Part shown: positions 1 to 11,092 of the stretch, piece after piece
Layout: the number at the start of each line of letters is the position of its first letter
Position numbering within the stretch: the first letter of the stretch is position 1
Assembly: GCF_029839275.1 (NCBI RefSeq)
Contig: NZ_JAOCAH010000009.1
Location: forward strand, 1 to 64,000
Source of the DNA: Pseudomonas sp. GD03944
GTDB lineage: Bacteria > Pseudomonadota > Gammaproteobacteria > Pseudomonadales > Pseudomonadaceae
Direction: 5' to 3'
Length of the DNA stretch: 64,000 nucleotides
The notes under the pieces: model-generated
What the model saw: the letters and a program-made list of their open reading frames with translations, nothing else
Told to the model about the DNA's origin: nothing
Database searches by the model: none
Made by a program: the position numbers and the translations under genes

Positions 1-78
1 GCCTTATCGTTTCGCAATTGCGGGTGTATCGTATTCGCCTTTTTGGGGGCTGCGGCCCGCAGTCGTGAGAGGTGGTGC

Positions 79-1449
79 ATGTCCTTTACCCGTCGACAAG
101 TGCTGGTCGGTCTGGCCGGCTTGGGTGTGGTCGGGTTGGGCGCAGGCGGCGCGCGCTATTGGCTGGGGCGGCCGGAGAATGTGGCCACCCACGACTATGA
201 GCTGATCGCTGCGCCACTGGACATGGAGCTGGTGCCCGGGCACGTGACGCCGGCCTGGGCCTATGGCGGTCAGGCGCCGGGTGTCGAGCTGCGCTGCCGT
301 CAGGGCGAACGCCTGCGGGTGCGCTTCATCAACAAGCTGGAGGTGCAGACCACCATCCACTGGCATGGCATCCGCCTGCCGCTGGAAATGGACGGCGTGC
401 CCTATGTGTCCCAGGCACCGGTGCTGCCCGGTGAATACTTCGATTACAACTTCATCTGCCACGATGCCGGCAGCTTCTGGTACCACCCGCACACCGCCAG
501 CGCCGAACAGCTGGGGCGCGGGCTGGTCGGTCCGCTGATCGTCGAGGAGCGCGAGCCTACGGGCTTTCTGCATGAGCGCACGCTCAGCCTGAAGACCTGG
601 CACATCGACGAGCAAGGGGCCTTCACCGACTTCCTAGTGCCGCGCCAGGCCGCGCGGGAAGGTACGCGCGGTCGGCTGAGCACCATCAATGGTGCTCCCA
701 ACCCGGTGCTGGAACTGCCGGCCGGGCAGGTGGTGCGCCTGCGTCTGATCAACGTCGACAACACCATCACCTACCGCCTCAACCTGCCGGGTGGCGATGC
801 CCGCCTTTATGCGCTGGATGGCAACCCGGTCGAGCCGCGGCCCTTGGGCAAGGAATACTGGCTGGGGCCCGGCATGCGCATCGACCTGGCCCTGCGGGTG
901 CCGGCCGAGGGGCAGGAACTGCCGCTGCGCAACGGCCCGCTGCGCCTGGCGACGTTCAAGAGCGTGGCCAGTGCGGCGCCCGCCGGTGACTGGCCGCCGG
1001 CCTTGCCGGCCAACCCGATCGCCGAGCCTGACCTTGAGCGCGCCGAAACCCTGCGCTTCAACTTCGAGTGGGCGGCGATGCTGTCCGGTGATGTGGAGCG
1101 GGGCGGCAGCTACAAGTACTGGCAGATCAACGGCCAGGCCTGGGACATCAACGACAAGACCTGCGCGGACCGTCCCATCGCCACCCTGAAGAAGGACGGT
1201 CATTACATCTTCGTGCTGCGCAACATGGCCCAGTACCAGCACCCGATTCACCTGCACGGCATGACCTTCAAGGTGCTGAGCTCGGACCGGCGCAGGATCA
1301 TCCCGTACTTCACCGACACCTACCTGCTGGGCAAGAACGAGACCGCTCGCATCGCCTTCGTCGCCGATAATCCGGGTGTGTGGATGTTCCACTGCCACGT
1401 GATCGATCACATGGAAACCGGCCTGATGGCCGCCATCGAGGTCGTCTAG
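79..1449 (+). CDS. Multicopper oxidase, Tat-exported, laccase-like
   Basis: Multicopper oxidases oxidise a substrate at a type 1 copper and reduce O2 at a trinuclear centre. All four copper-binding blocks are visible in the 456-residue product: HWH (94-96), HPH (136-138), HPIHLHG (388-394) and HCHVIDH (438-444). The N-terminus has twin arginines (TRRQVLVG) before a hydrophobic stretch, so Tat export to the periplasm is likely. The ATG at 79 follows a GAGAGG ribosome site; an upstream in-frame start at 43 would put a non-conserved tail before the signal. The residue ten after the type 1 Cys is Leu449, not Met as in CueO, which is the laccase-like arrangement. Substrate (phenols, metals) is unknown. 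Confidence 0.9.
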   Translation: MSFTRRQVLVGLAGLGVVGLGAGGARYWLGRPENVATHDYELIAAPLDMELVPGHVTPAWAYGGQAPGVELRCRQGERLRVRFINKLEVQTTIHWHGIRLPLEMDGVPYVSQAPVLPGEYFDYNFICHDAGSFWYHPHTASAEQLGRGLVGPLIVEEREPTGFLHERTLSLKTWHIDEQGAFTDFLVPRQAAREGTRGRLSTINGAPNPVLELPAGQVVRLRLINVDNTITYRLNLPGGDARLYALDGNPVEPRPLGKEYWLGPGMRIDLALRVPAEGQELPLRNGPLRLATFKSVASAAPAGDWPPALPANPIAEPDLERAETLRFNFEWAAMLSGDVERGGSYKYWQINGQAWDINDKTCADRPIATLKKDGHYIFVLRNMAQYQHPIHLHGMTFKVLSSDRRRIIPYFTDTYLLGKNETARIAFVADNPGVWMFHCHVIDHMETGLMAAIEVV

Positions 1450-1601
1450 CGCGAAGGGCTGTCGGCGGCTCGATCCAGCCGTCACAATAGGCGGCCTGTG
1501 CGCGGTGTGCCGTGCCTCCTGAATCGTGCTTTCCATTCGCCCGAATCCGCCCCGTAACCGGGGTGTGGATAATCGGACGCAGTAACGCCCTGGATGAGTC
1601 A

Positions 1602-2084
1602 ATGAGAAAACCGCAGATCGTCGATCGCAGCCTGGATCAGCACTTCATGCGCGAAGCCCTGGCCCTGGCCGCCGAAGGCGCCGCGCTGGGCGAGGTGCCG
1701 GTGGGGGCCGTGCTGGTGCACGACGGTGTGATCGTCGGCCGTGGCTTCAATTGCCCGATTTCCACCCACGACCCCAGCGCCCATGCGGAAATGGTCGCCA
1801 TTCGCGCGGCGGCCCAGGCGCTGGAGAACTATCGCCTGCCCGGCAGCACGCTGTACGTGACCCTGGAGCCCTGCAGCATGTGTTCGGGGTTGATCGTGCA
1901 TTCGCGCATCCAGCGCGTGGTGTACGGCGCCACCGAGCCCAAGGCCGGGGTGGCGGTGAGCCAGGGGAATTTCTTCAGCCAGGGCTTTCTCAATCACCGG
2001 GTGCTGATCGAGGGCGGGGTGCTGGGCGAGGAGTGTGGGGCAGTGCTGAGCGCGTTCTTCAAGGCGCGGCGCGAGAGCCGCTAG
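1602..2084 (+). CDS. tadA: tRNA-specific adenosine deaminase TadA
   Basis: TadA deaminates adenosine 34 to inosine in tRNA-Arg(ACG), so that one tRNA reads several codons. The 160-residue protein has the zinc deaminase signature: His61-Ala-Glu63 (HAE) and Pro90-Cys91-x2-Cys94 (PCSMC). The start at MRKPQIVD is chosen because the deaminase fold begins right after it; the frame is open back to 1512, but that extension has no conserved look. The gene is convergent with mltF, whose stop is nine bases away. Confidence 0.95.
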   Translation: MRKPQIVDRSLDQHFMREALALAAEGAALGEVPVGAVLVHDGVIVGRGFNCPISTHDPSAHAEMVAIRAAAQALENYRLPGSTLYVTLEPCSMCSGLIVHSRIQRVVYGATEPKAGVAVSQGNFFSQGFLNHRVLIEGGVLGEECGAVLSAFFKARRESR

Positions 2085-2093
2085 GCGCTTCGA

Positions 2094-3671
<1,578 letters not shown>

Positions 3672-3672
3672 C

Positions 3673-3678
3673 TAGAAT
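3673..3678 (+). promoter_or_regulatory. Possible -10 box of purL
   Basis: TAGAAT lies 42 bp before the purL ATG in the purL/mltF divergent region. The -35 region is poor, so only the -10 is proposed. Confidence 0.35.
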
Positions 3679-3720
3679 GCACGGCCTCAAAGTACACCCC
3701 CTTCCCAGAGGCTGTCTCCG

Positions 3721-6700
3721 ATGTTGATCCTGCGCGGCGCTCCCGCCCTTTCTGCTTTCCGCCACGGTAAATTGCTCGAGCAAGTGACCAGCAAAGTCCC
3801 CGCTGTGACTGGGCTGTATGCCGAGTTCGCGCATTTTGCCGATGTCACCGGCGTGCTCTCCGCCGACGAGGAGCAGGTATTGGCCCGTCTGTTGAAGTAC
3901 GGCCCGAGCGTCCCGGTGCAGGAGCCGACCGGCCGTCTGTTCCTGACCATCCCGCGTTTCGGCACCATTTCGCCGTGGTCGAGCAAGGCCAGTGACATCG
4001 CCCGCAACTGCGGCCTGGCCAAGATCCAGCGGATCGAACGCGGGATTGCCTACTACGTGACCGGCGAGCTGAGCCAGGCTGATGCGCAGCAGGTTGCAGC
4101 CCTGCTGCACGACCGCATGACCCAGACGGTCCTGGAAAGCCTGGAAGAGGCGGCCGGCCTGTTCAGTCATGCCTCGCCCAAGCCGCTGACCTCCATCGAC
4201 GTCCTCGGCGGCGGCCGCGCGGCGCTGGAAACCGCCAACGTCGAGCTGGGCCTGGCCCTGGCCGAAGACGAGATCGATTACCTGGTCGCGGCGTTCCAGG
4301 GGCTCAAGCGCAACCCGCACGACATCGAGCTGATGATGTTCGCCCAGGCCAACTCCGAGCACTGCCGTCACAAGATCTTCAACGCCAGTTGGGACATCGA
4401 CGGCGAAAGCCAGGAAAAAAGCCTGTTCGGCATGATCAAGAACACCTACCAGATGCACAACGAAGGTGTGCTGTCCGCGTACAAGGACAACGCCTCGGTG
4501 ATCGTTGGTAGCGTGGCCGGTCGGTTCTTCCCGAACCCTGAAACGCGCCAGTATGGTGCAGTGCAGGAGCCGGTTCACATCCTGATGAAGGTCGAGACCC
4601 ACAACCACCCGACCGCCATTTCGCCGTTCTCCGGTGCGTCCACCGGTTCCGGTGGCGAGATTCGCGACGAAGGCGCCACCGGCCGCGGTGCCAAGCCGAA
4701 GGCCGGCCTGACCGGTTTCACCGTGTCCAACCTGCAGATCCCGGGCTTCGAACAGCCGTGGGAAAAGCCGTACGGCAAGCCGGACCGCATCGTCACCCCG
4801 TTGAGCATCATGATCGACGGCCCCCTGGGCGGCGCGGCGTTCAACAACGAGTTCGGTCGTCCGGCGCTGACCGGTTACTTCCGGACCTTCGAGCAGTCGA
4901 TCGCCACCCCGCATGGCGAAGAAGTGCGCGGCTACCACAAGCCGATCATGCTCGCCGGCGGCATGGGCAACATCCGTGAAGACCACGTGCAGAAGGGCGA
5001 AATCACTGTCGGCGCCAAGCTGATCGTGCTCGGCGGTCCCGCCATGCTGATCGGCCTGGGCGGTGGCGCTGCGTCGTCGGTCGCCACCGGTGCCAGCTCG
5101 GCTGACCTGGACTTCGCCTCCGTGCAGCGCGAAAACCCTGAAATGGAGCGCCGTTGCCAGGAGGTCATCGACCGCTGCTGGCAGCTGGGCGACAAGAACC
5201 CGATCGCCTTCATCCACGACGTGGGTGCTGGCGGCATCTCCAACGCCTTCCCGGAGCTGGTCAACGACGGTGGCCGCGGTGGTCGCTTCGAACTGCGCAA
5301 CGTGCCGAACGACGAGCCGGGCATGGCCCCGCACGAAATCTGGAGCAACGAGTCCCAGGAACGTTACGTGCTGGCCGTCAGCGCCGCCGACTTCGAGCGT
5401 TTCCAGGCCATCTGCGAGCGCGAGCGCTGCCCGTTCGCGGTGGTCGGCGAAGCCACCGAAGAGCCGCAGCTGACCGTAACCGACAGTCATTTCGGCAACA
5501 CCCCGGTGGACATGCCGCTGGAAGTGCTGCTCGGCAAGCCACCGCGCATGCACCGTTCAGTCACCCGCGAAGCCGAGCTGGGCGATGACTTCGACCCGAG
5601 CGCGCTGAACCTGGACGAGTCGGTCGAGCGCGTGCTGCGTCACCCGGCCGTGGCCAGCAAGAGCTTCCTGATCACCATTGGCGACCGCACCATCACCGGC
5701 CTCGTGGCCCGCGACCAGATGGTCGGCCCCTGGCAGGTTCCGGTGGCCGACGTGGCCGTCACTGCCACCAGCTTCGACGTCTACACCGGCGAAGCCATGG
5801 CCATGGGCGAGCGCACGCCGCTGGCGCTGCTGGATGCCCCGGCCTCCGGCCGCATGGCGATTGGCGAGACCCTGACCAACCTGGCGGCCTCGTCCATCGC
5901 GAAGATTTCCGACATCAAGCTGTCGGCCAACTGGATGTCCGCTGCCGGTCACCCGGGTGAAGACGCGCGTCTGTACGACGCGGTCAAGGCGGTCGGCATG
6001 CAGCTCTGCCCGGAGCTGGGCCTGACCATCCCGGTCGGCAAGGACTCCATGTCGATGAAGACCAAGTGGAGCGAGGAGGGCACCGAGAAGAGCGTGACCT
6101 CGCCGATGTCGCTGATCGTGACCGGCTTCGCCCCCGTGACCGACGTTCGCAAGACCCTGACCCCGCAACTGCGCATGGACAAGGGCGAGACCGACCTGAT
6201 CCTGATCGACCTGGGCCGTGGCCAGAACCGCATGGGCGCCTCGATCCTGGCCCAGGTGTATGGTCAGATCGGTCGCCAGGCGCCGGACGTCGACGACGCC
6301 GAAGACCTCAAGGCCTTCTTCGCCGTGATCCAGGGCCTCAATGCCGACGGTCACCTGCTGGCGTACCACGACCGTTCCGACGGCGGCCTGCTGACCACCG
6401 TGCTGGAAATGGCCTTTGCTGGTCATTGCGGCCTGAACCTGTTCCTCGATGCCCTGGCCGACAACCGCGACGAGCTGGCGGCCGTGCTGTTCAACGAAGA
6501 GCTGGGCGCGGTGATCCAGGTTCGCCAGGACGCCACCCCGGATATCCTGGCCCAGTTCAGTGCTGCCGGCCTGGATGATTGCGTCGCGGTCATCGGCCAG
6601 CCGGTCAACAACGGCGAAGTCGCCATCAGCTTCAACGGCCAGCCGGTGTTCGGCGGCCAGCGCCGCATGCTGCAGCGTCAGTGGGCCGAGACCAGCTACC

Positions 6701-7617
6701 AGATCCAGCGCCTGCGCGATAACGCCCAGTGTGCCGATCAGGAGTTCGACGCCCTGCTGGAAGAAGACAACCCGGGCCTGAGCGTCAAGCTCGGCTTCGA
6801 CGTCAACGACGACGTCGCCGCGCCGTATATCAAGAAGGGCGTGCGTCCGCAGATTGCCGTGCTGCGCGAGCAGGGCGTCAACGGCCAGGTCGAGATGGCC
6901 GCCGCCTTCGACCGTGCCGGCTTCGATGCCATCGACGTGCACATGAGCGACATCCTCAGTGGCCGTGTCAGCCTGGACGTGTTCAAGGGCCTGGTGGCGT
7001 GCGGTGGCTTCTCCTACGGCGACGTGCTCGGCGCCGGTGAGGGCTGGGCCAAGTCGATCCTCTTCAACGCCCGTGCCCGTGACGGCTTCCAGGCCTTCTT
7101 CGAGCGCAAGGACAGCTTCGCCCTGGGTGTGTGCAACGGTTGCCAGATGATGTCCAACCTGCACGAGCTGATCCCGGGCAGCGAGTTCTGGCCGCACTTC
7201 GTGCGCAACCGCTCCGAGCAGTTCGAAGCGCGGGTGGCCATGGTGCAGGTGCAGGAATCGGCGTCGATCTTCCTGCGTGGCATGGCCGGTTCGCGCATGC
7301 CGATCGCCATCGCCCACGGCGAAGGCCATGCCGAGTTCGAAAGCGAGGAAGCGCTGCTGGAAGCGGATCTGTCCGGTTGCGTGTCGATGCGTTTCGTCGA
7401 TAACCACGGCAAGGTCACCGAAACCTACCCGGCCAACCCCAACGGCTCGCCGCGCGGGATTACCGGCCTCACCAGCCGTGACGGTCGCGTGACCATCATG
7501 ATGCCGCACCCGGAGCGCGTGTTCCGCGCCGTGCAGAACTCCTGGAAGCCGGATGACTGGCAGGAAGATGCAGGCTGGATGCGTATGTTCCGTAACGCCC
7601 GCGTGTGGGTGGACTGA
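3721..7617 (+). CDS. purL: Phosphoribosylformylglycinamidine synthase PurL (large type)
   Basis: PurL makes FGAM from FGAR, glutamine and ATP, the fourth step of purine synthesis. At 1298 residues it is the long single-chain form of proteobacteria: N-terminal PurS-like part, linker with [13 protein letters not shown], two AIRS-like ATP-binding halves (the first with GGGAASS, then [10 protein letters not shown] and a second repeat with YHDRSDGG) and a C-terminal glutamine amidotransferase domain with nucleophile Cys1138 (GVCNGCQM) and HPER near the end. It is transcribed alone, divergently from mltF. Confidence 0.97.
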   Translation: MLILRGAPALSAFRHGKLLEQVTSKVPAVTGLYAEFAHFADVTGVLSADEEQVLARLLKYGPSVPVQEPTGRLFLTIPRFGTISPWSSKASDIARNCGLAKIQRIERGIAYYVTGELSQADAQQVAALLHDRMTQTVLESLEEAAGLFSHASPKPLTSIDVLGGGRAALETANVELGLALAEDEIDYLVAAFQGLKRNPHDIELMMFAQANSEHCRHKIFNASWDIDGESQEKSLFGMIKNTYQMHNEGVLSAYKDNASVIVGSVAGRFFPNPETRQYGAVQEPVHILMKVETHNHPTAISPFSGASTGSGGEIRDEGATGRGAKPKAGLTGFTVSNLQIPGFEQPWEKPYGKPDRIVTPLSIMIDGPLGGAAFNNEFGRPALTGYFRTFEQSIATPHGEEVRGYHKPIMLAGGMGNIREDHVQKGEITVGAKLIVLGGPAMLIGLGGGAASSVATGASSADLDFASVQRENPEMERRCQEVIDRCWQLGDKNPIAFIHDVGAGGISNAFPELVNDGGRGGRFELRNVPNDEPGMAPHEIWSNESQERYVLAVSAADFERFQAICERERCPFAVVGEATEEPQLTVTDSHFGNTPVDMPLEVLLGKPPRMHRSVTREAELGDDFDPSALNLDESVERVLRHPAVASKSFLITIGDRTITGLVARDQMVGPWQVPVADVAVTATSFDVYTGEAMAMGERTPLALLDAPASGRMAIGETLTNLAASSIAKISDIKLSANWMSAAGHPGEDARLYDAVKAVGMQLCPELGLTIPVGKDSMSMKTKWSEEGTEKSVTSPMSLIVTGFAPVTDVRKTLTPQLRMDKGETDLILIDLGRGQNRMGASILAQVYGQIGRQAPDVDDAEDLKAFFAVIQGLNADGHLLAYHDRSDGGLLTTVLEMAFAGHCGLNLFLDALADNRDELAAVLFNEELGAVIQVRQDATPDILAQFSAAGLDDCVAVIGQPVNNGEVAISFNGQPVFGGQRRMLQRQWAETSYQIQRLRDNAQCADQEFDALLEEDNPGLSVKLGFDVNDDVAAPYIKKGVRPQIAVLREQGVNGQVEMAAAFDRAGFDAIDVHMSDILSGRVSLDVFKGLVACGGFSYGDVLGAGEGWAKSILFNARARDGFQAFFERKDSFALGVCNGCQMMSNLHELIPGSEFWPHFVRNRSEQFEARVAMVQVQESASIFLRGMAGSRMPIAIAHGEGHAEFESEEALLEADLSGCVSMRFVDNHGKVTETYPANPNGSPRGITGLTSRDGRVTIMMPHPERVFRAVQNSWKPDDWQEDAGWMRMFRNARVWVD

Positions 7618-7636
7618 GTGCACGGGGTGCTGACTC

Positions 7637-7909
7637 ATGGTCGATGAGTCAGCGCCACGTCTCCCCGAGGTTCGCCAGGTTCACCCTGGCGAGACCTTGC
7701 TGCTGTGCCGCTGCGGGCGGTCTCCCGCGCTTCCCGATTGCTCTGGCGCCCCTTGCACCGACGGTGTACGGGTCGAGATCACCCGCGAGCAACGCCTGCT
7801 GCTGTGCCGTTGCGGCGCATCACGCCAACTTCCCTACTGCGATGGCAGCCACAGTCCGCCCGCGCCTGGCCTGTCGGCCAAGTGGCGGCGATTCTGGCAC
7901 GGCCAGTAA
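7637..7909 (+). CDS. CDGSH iron-sulfur domain protein, one canonical and one degenerate motif
   Basis: A 90-residue protein with two tandem CDGSH-like modules. The second, CRCGASRQLPYCDGSH, is canonical: Cys57, Cys59, Cys68 and His72 should bind a 2Fe-2S cluster. The first keeps Cys24, Cys26 and Cys35, but its CDGSH core reads CSGAP, so the histidine ligand position is Pro39 and the aspartate is lost. CDGSH proteins handle electron or cluster transfer; the partner here is unknown. The gene starts 19 bp after purL and may be co-transcribed with it. Confidence 0.8.
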   Translation: MVDESAPRLPEVRQVHPGETLLLCRCGRSPALPDCSGAPCTDGVRVEITREQRLLLCRCGASRQLPYCDGSHSPPAPGLSAKWRRFWHGQ

Positions 7910-8058
7910 GGCACCCCCTCCCTGGAACGCTTGGACGAATCATGAGTCGAATCAACGGCCTGTGATGGATTTCATGCGTCTTTGATGCGGCAAAGTGCCA
8001 TTATTCTGTGGCATGATATTTCGGTCGTGATGAGGCGGTACCGCCTGCGGAGTGCTCG

Positions 8059-8376
8059 ATGTACAAACTGTGTTTCTACGTCCCGGAAACTCATCTGGAC
8101 GCTGTGAAGAAAGCGGTATTTGCCGCGGGTGGCGGGCGCGTCGGTGCCTATGACAGCTGCTGCTGGCAGACCCTAGGCCAGGGCCAGTTCCGCCCGTTGG
8201 AAGGCAGTCAGCCCTATCTGGGCCAGGTCGGCAGCGTGGAGCACGTGGCGGAGTGGAAGGTCGAGCTGGTGGTCGCCGATGAGCTCATCCACGATGCGGT
8301 CAAGGGCTTGAAGAAAAGCCACCCCTACGAGACCCCGGCCTTCGAAGTCTGGCGCCTGTCGGACATGCAGTTCTGA
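8059..8376 (+). CDS. Nif3/YqfO-like small protein
   Basis: A 105-residue protein resembling the PII/CutA-like insert domain of Nif3/YqfO proteins, here as a stand-alone chain. Family features are the YKLCFYVPE start, the glycine-rich GGGRVGAYDSCCW and the C-terminal HPYETPAFEV. The metal-binding Nif3 halves are absent, so it is not a full dinuclear-metal Nif3 protein. Its role is not known. A strong terminator follows. Confidence 0.75.
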   Translation: MYKLCFYVPETHLDAVKKAVFAAGGGRVGAYDSCCWQTLGQGQFRPLEGSQPYLGQVGSVEHVAEWKVELVVADELIHDAVKGLKKSHPYETPAFEVWRLSDMQF

Positions 8377-8396
8377 GCGAGTCGTGTCGCGGAATG

Positions 8397-8425
8397 AAAA
8401 AAGGCGCCGTTCGGGCGCCTTTTTT
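8397..8425. terminator. Bidirectional rho-independent terminator
   Basis: Stem GGCGCC (8403-8408 with 8414-8419), loop GTTCG, flanked by six A and six T. It can end both the Nif3-like gene (+) and the L,D-transpeptidase gene (-). Confidence 0.9.
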
Positions 8426-8441
8426 GTGACTGCTGGAAGGG

Positions 8442-8945
8442 TCAGGGACGAATTTCGATCAGCGTGCCGTCCTTGACCAGGGTCCAGATTTCGCGCATGT
8501 CGCTGTTCTTCATGGCGATGCAGCCCTCGGTCCAGTCCAGGGTATGGAAGAACCACTCCGGGTATTCCTCGTCCAGCGGGGTGCCGTGGATCATGATCAT
8601 GCTGCCGGCGGACACGCCTTTCTCCCGTGCCTTGGCCACGTCCCGGGCGTTGGGGTAGGAGATGTGCAGGGACAGGTTGAACTTGTCGCTGGTCTTGCGC
8701 CAGTCGATCCAGTAGAAGCCTTCCGGCGTGCGCAGGTCGCCTTCCTGCTGCTTGGCCCCGGTGGGCTGCTTGCCCAGGGAAATGCGGTAGGTCTTGAGTG
8801 GCTCGCCACGGCTGATCAGCTGCAGTTTGCGTTCGGATTTCACCACCAGCACCTTGTCGACGGGGCGGCCGTCGAGGGTCGTGGTGGTCGTGGCCTGGGC
8901 AGAGGCCACAAGCGTCAGGCAGAGCAGGGCGAACAACCAACGCAT
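8442..8945 (-). CDS. L,D-transpeptidase (YkuD domain)
   Basis: A 167-residue exported protein: signal peptide of about 18 residues (cleavage near AQA-TT), then a YkuD catalytic domain with His120 (IMIHGTP) and the nucleophile Cys142 in WTEGCIAM. Such enzymes form 3-3 peptidoglycan cross-links or attach proteins to peptidoglycan in the periplasm. The ATG at 8945 directly precedes the signal peptide. It starts 19 bp after the NUDIX gene stop, so the two are probably one operon. Confidence 0.9.
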   Translation of the reverse strand: MRWLFALLCLTLVASAQATTTTTLDGRPVDKVLVVKSERKLQLISRGEPLKTYRISLGKQPTGAKQQEGDLRTPEGFYWIDWRKTSDKFNLSLHISYPNARDVAKAREKGVSAGSMIMIHGTPLDEEYPEWFFHTLDWTEGCIAMKNSDMREIWTLVKDGTLIEIRP

Positions 8946-8964
8946 TGGAACGGTATCCCGAAGA

Positions 8965-9522
8965 TCAGTCGAATTTCTTGACGTGTGCGAGCAAGGCTGC
9001 GAGAGGTTCATTGCGGACCGGGTACGCATGCTGCTGCCGGTCGGCGAAGTAGCATTCTAAGGTACGGCCTATGGTCGGGAAAGCCAGCTCGGACCAAGGG
9101 ATGTCGTGTTCGTGAAACAGTCGGACCTCCAGGCTCTCGTCGCCGGCGGCGAAGTCCAGGTCCACCAGTTCGGCGCGGAACATCATGTACACCTGGTTGA
9201 TGTGCGGCAGGTCGAACAGGGTGTACAGCGCCAGGTTGCGCACCCGGGCGCAGGCTTCTTCGACGGTTTCCCGGGCGGCGGCCTGTTCGACGGTCTCGCC
9301 GTTCTCCATGAAGCCGGCCGGCAAGGTCCAGTAGCCGCGGCGCGGCTCGATGGCGCGGCGGCACAGCAGCACCTGCTCGCCCCAGACCGGCAGGCAGCCG
9401 GCGACGATGCGCGGGTTCTCGTAATGGATGGTGTGGCAATGCCCGCACACGTGGCGCAGGCGGTTGTCACCCTCCGGGATGCGCTGGGCGACCGGGTTGC
9501 CGCAGCTGCTGCAGAACTTCAT
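8965..9522 (-). CDS. NUDIX hydrolase with N-terminal zinc ribbon
   Basis: A 185-residue protein with an N-terminal zinc ribbon (Cys4-x2-Cys7 and Cys26-x2-Cys29) and a NUDIX domain. The box runs from Gly70 to Ala92 (G-x5-E-x7-RE-x2-EE), with Cys in place of the usual glycine near the end. NUDIX enzymes hydrolyse nucleoside diphosphates linked to another group. The ribbon recalls NudC-like NADH or RNA-cap enzymes, but this protein is shorter and the substrate cannot be read. It is upstream of, and probably co-transcribed with, the L,D-transpeptidase gene. Confidence 0.85.
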   Translation of the reverse strand: MKFCSSCGNPVAQRIPEGDNRLRHVCGHCHTIHYENPRIVAGCLPVWGEQVLLCRRAIEPRRGYWTLPAGFMENGETVEQAAARETVEEACARVRNLALYTLFDLPHINQVYMMFRAELVDLDFAAGDESLEVRLFHEHDIPWSELAFPTIGRTLECYFADRQQHAYPVRNEPLAALLAHVKKFD

Positions 9523-9681
9523 GCCGAAATCCTCTGGAATACCGGCCTATCTTGCGTGTGGCGCGGCCTGGCGGCAAGCCGCTGACAGTGCAATCGATGG
9601 CGCCGTATGGCCGGGTGGGGGTTGGGAGCCGGCGGCTTTCGTGCCATCATCCCGGTCAGAACAAAAGACCGAGAACGCCCC

Positions 9682-10284
9682 ATGCTCGATGAGCTACTGC
9701 ACCGCGTGCGTGGCTACAGCCCTCGCCTCCTGGAGACGGACCGCAACTTCCCCGAAGCTGCGGTGCTGGTGCCGCTCACCCGCAGCGATGAACCTGAGGT
9801 GGTGCTGACCCTGCGTGCCAGTGGCTTGTCTACCCACGGGGGCGAGGTGGCGTTCCCGGGCGGGCGACGTGACCCGGAGGACCCGGACCTGATCCGCACC
9901 GCGCTGCGCGAGGCGGAGGAGGAGATCGGCCTGCCACCGGGGCTGGTCGAGGTGATCGGTCCGCTCAGCACCCTGGTGTCGCGTCATGGTATCCAGGTCA
10001 CGCCCTATGTCGGCGTGGTGCCGGATTTCGTCGATTACCAGGCCAACGACGCCGAGATCGCCTCGGTATTTTCCGTGCCGCTGGCGTTCTTCCGTGAAGA
10101 CCCTCGGGAGATGACCCACCGCATCGATTACCTGGGGCAGAGCTGGTACGTGCCGAGCTATCGCTACGGCGAATACAAGATCTGGGGGTTGACCGCGATC
10201 ATGCTGGTCGAGCTGGTCAACCTGGTGTACGACGCCGGGATCGCCCTGCATCAGCCGCCCGAGCACTTCGTTCCCCTTACCTGA
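9682..10284 (+). CDS. CoA pyrophosphatase-type NUDIX hydrolase (NudL-like)
   Basis: A 200-residue protein with the UPF0035/CoAse signature ([18 protein letters not shown], residues 44-61) followed by the NUDIX box ending REAEEEIGL (76-84). Family members cleave CoA or oxidised CoA to 3',5'-ADP and phosphopantetheine. The start MLDELLH at 9682 is taken because the conserved helix begins there; the frame is open from 9607. It is divergent from the zinc-ribbon NUDIX gene. Confidence 0.85.
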   Translation: MLDELLHRVRGYSPRLLETDRNFPEAAVLVPLTRSDEPEVVLTLRASGLSTHGGEVAFPGGRRDPEDPDLIRTALREAEEEIGLPPGLVEVIGPLSTLVSRHGIQVTPYVGVVPDFVDYQANDAEIASVFSVPLAFFREDPREMTHRIDYLGQSWYVPSYRYGEYKIWGLTAIMLVELVNLVYDAGIALHQPPEHFVPLT

Positions 10285-10330
10285 GCCGCTACTAGAGCGG
10301 ACGCCTAGCCGCCGAAACGAGGAAGCCCCC

Positions 10331-10858
10331 ATGAAGTACCGCCTGGGACCATCGCAGGTCGACGCGCATCCGGACAGCTGGACCGCCCCCACCGCCACGC
10401 TGGTCGGCAAGGTCAAGCTGGAGCCGGGGGCGAGTGTCTGGTTCGGCGCGGTGCTGCGCGGTGACAACGAGCTGATTCATATCGGCGAGAACAGCAACGT
10501 CCAGGACGGCACGGTGATGCACACCGACATGGGCTATCCGCTGAACATCGGCAAGGGCGTCACCATTGGCCATAACGCCATGTTGCATGGCTGCACGGTG
10601 GGCGACTACAGCCTGATCGGCATCAACGCCGTGGTCCTCAACGGCGCCAAGATCGGCAAGTACTGCATCATCGGCGCCAACGCGCTGATCGCCGAAGGCA
10701 AGGAAATCCCCGATGGCTCACTGGTCGTGGGCTCGCCGGGCAAGGTGGTGCGCGAGCTGACCGAGCCGCAGAAGAAAATGCTGGAAGCCAGCGCCGCACA
10801 CTATGTGCACAACGCCCAGCGCTATGCGCGGGACCTGCACGAGCAAGACGATCAATGA
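10331..10858 (+). CDS. Gamma-carbonic anhydrase family protein (YrdA-like)
   Basis: A 175-residue left-handed beta-helix protein with hexapeptide repeats (for example [16 protein letters not shown]). Candidate zinc ligands are His64 (VMHTD), His81 (IGHN) and His86 (MLHGC), the gamma-carbonic-anhydrase pattern. Most bacterial members of the YrdA/PaaY type have weak or unproved anhydrase activity. Its last four bases overlap the start of the DUF1289 gene (ATGA), so the two are translationally coupled. Confidence 0.9.
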   Translation: MKYRLGPSQVDAHPDSWTAPTATLVGKVKLEPGASVWFGAVLRGDNELIHIGENSNVQDGTVMHTDMGYPLNIGKGVTIGHNAMLHGCTVGDYSLIGINAVVLNGAKIGKYCIIGANALIAEGKEIPDGSLVVGSPGKVVRELTEPQKKMLEASAAHYVHNAQRYARDLHEQDDQ

Positions 10859-11043
10859 CTGACGAACGCCCCGTCGCCTCGCCCTGCGTGCATGTCTGCG
10901 CGCTGGACGAGGAAGATATCTGCATCGGTTGCCAGCGCAACGTTGCCGAAATTACACGCTGGAGCCTCATGGACAATGCCGAGCGCCGCCAGGTGCTGCA
11001 GCGTTGCCATCAGCGTGCCGAAGCCAAGGGCGTGCTGCTGTAG
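10855..11043 (+). CDS. DUF1289 small cysteine-rich protein
   Basis: A 62-residue protein with the DUF1289 pattern [17 protein letters not shown]: four cysteines (C-x3-C, then C-x2-C) that could bind zinc or an Fe-S cluster, followed by a short helix. Function unknown. It overlaps the gamma-carbonic-anhydrase-like gene by four bases and is followed 49 bp later by purT. Confidence 0.85.
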   Translation: MTDERPVASPCVHVCALDEEDICIGCQRNVAEITRWSLMDNAERRQVLQRCHQRAEAKGVLL

Positions 11044-11092
11044 GCGCACGCCCCCGACCATTCATAGCCACCGTTATTCCAAGGAAATCCCT

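Noticed and set aside
7982..8013. Promoter and TGCCA-N8-TGGCA inverted repeat before the Nif3-like gene
   Set aside because: The -35/-10 spacing is wrong (14 bp) for the best boxes, and the 5-bp repeat arms are too short to claim an operator.
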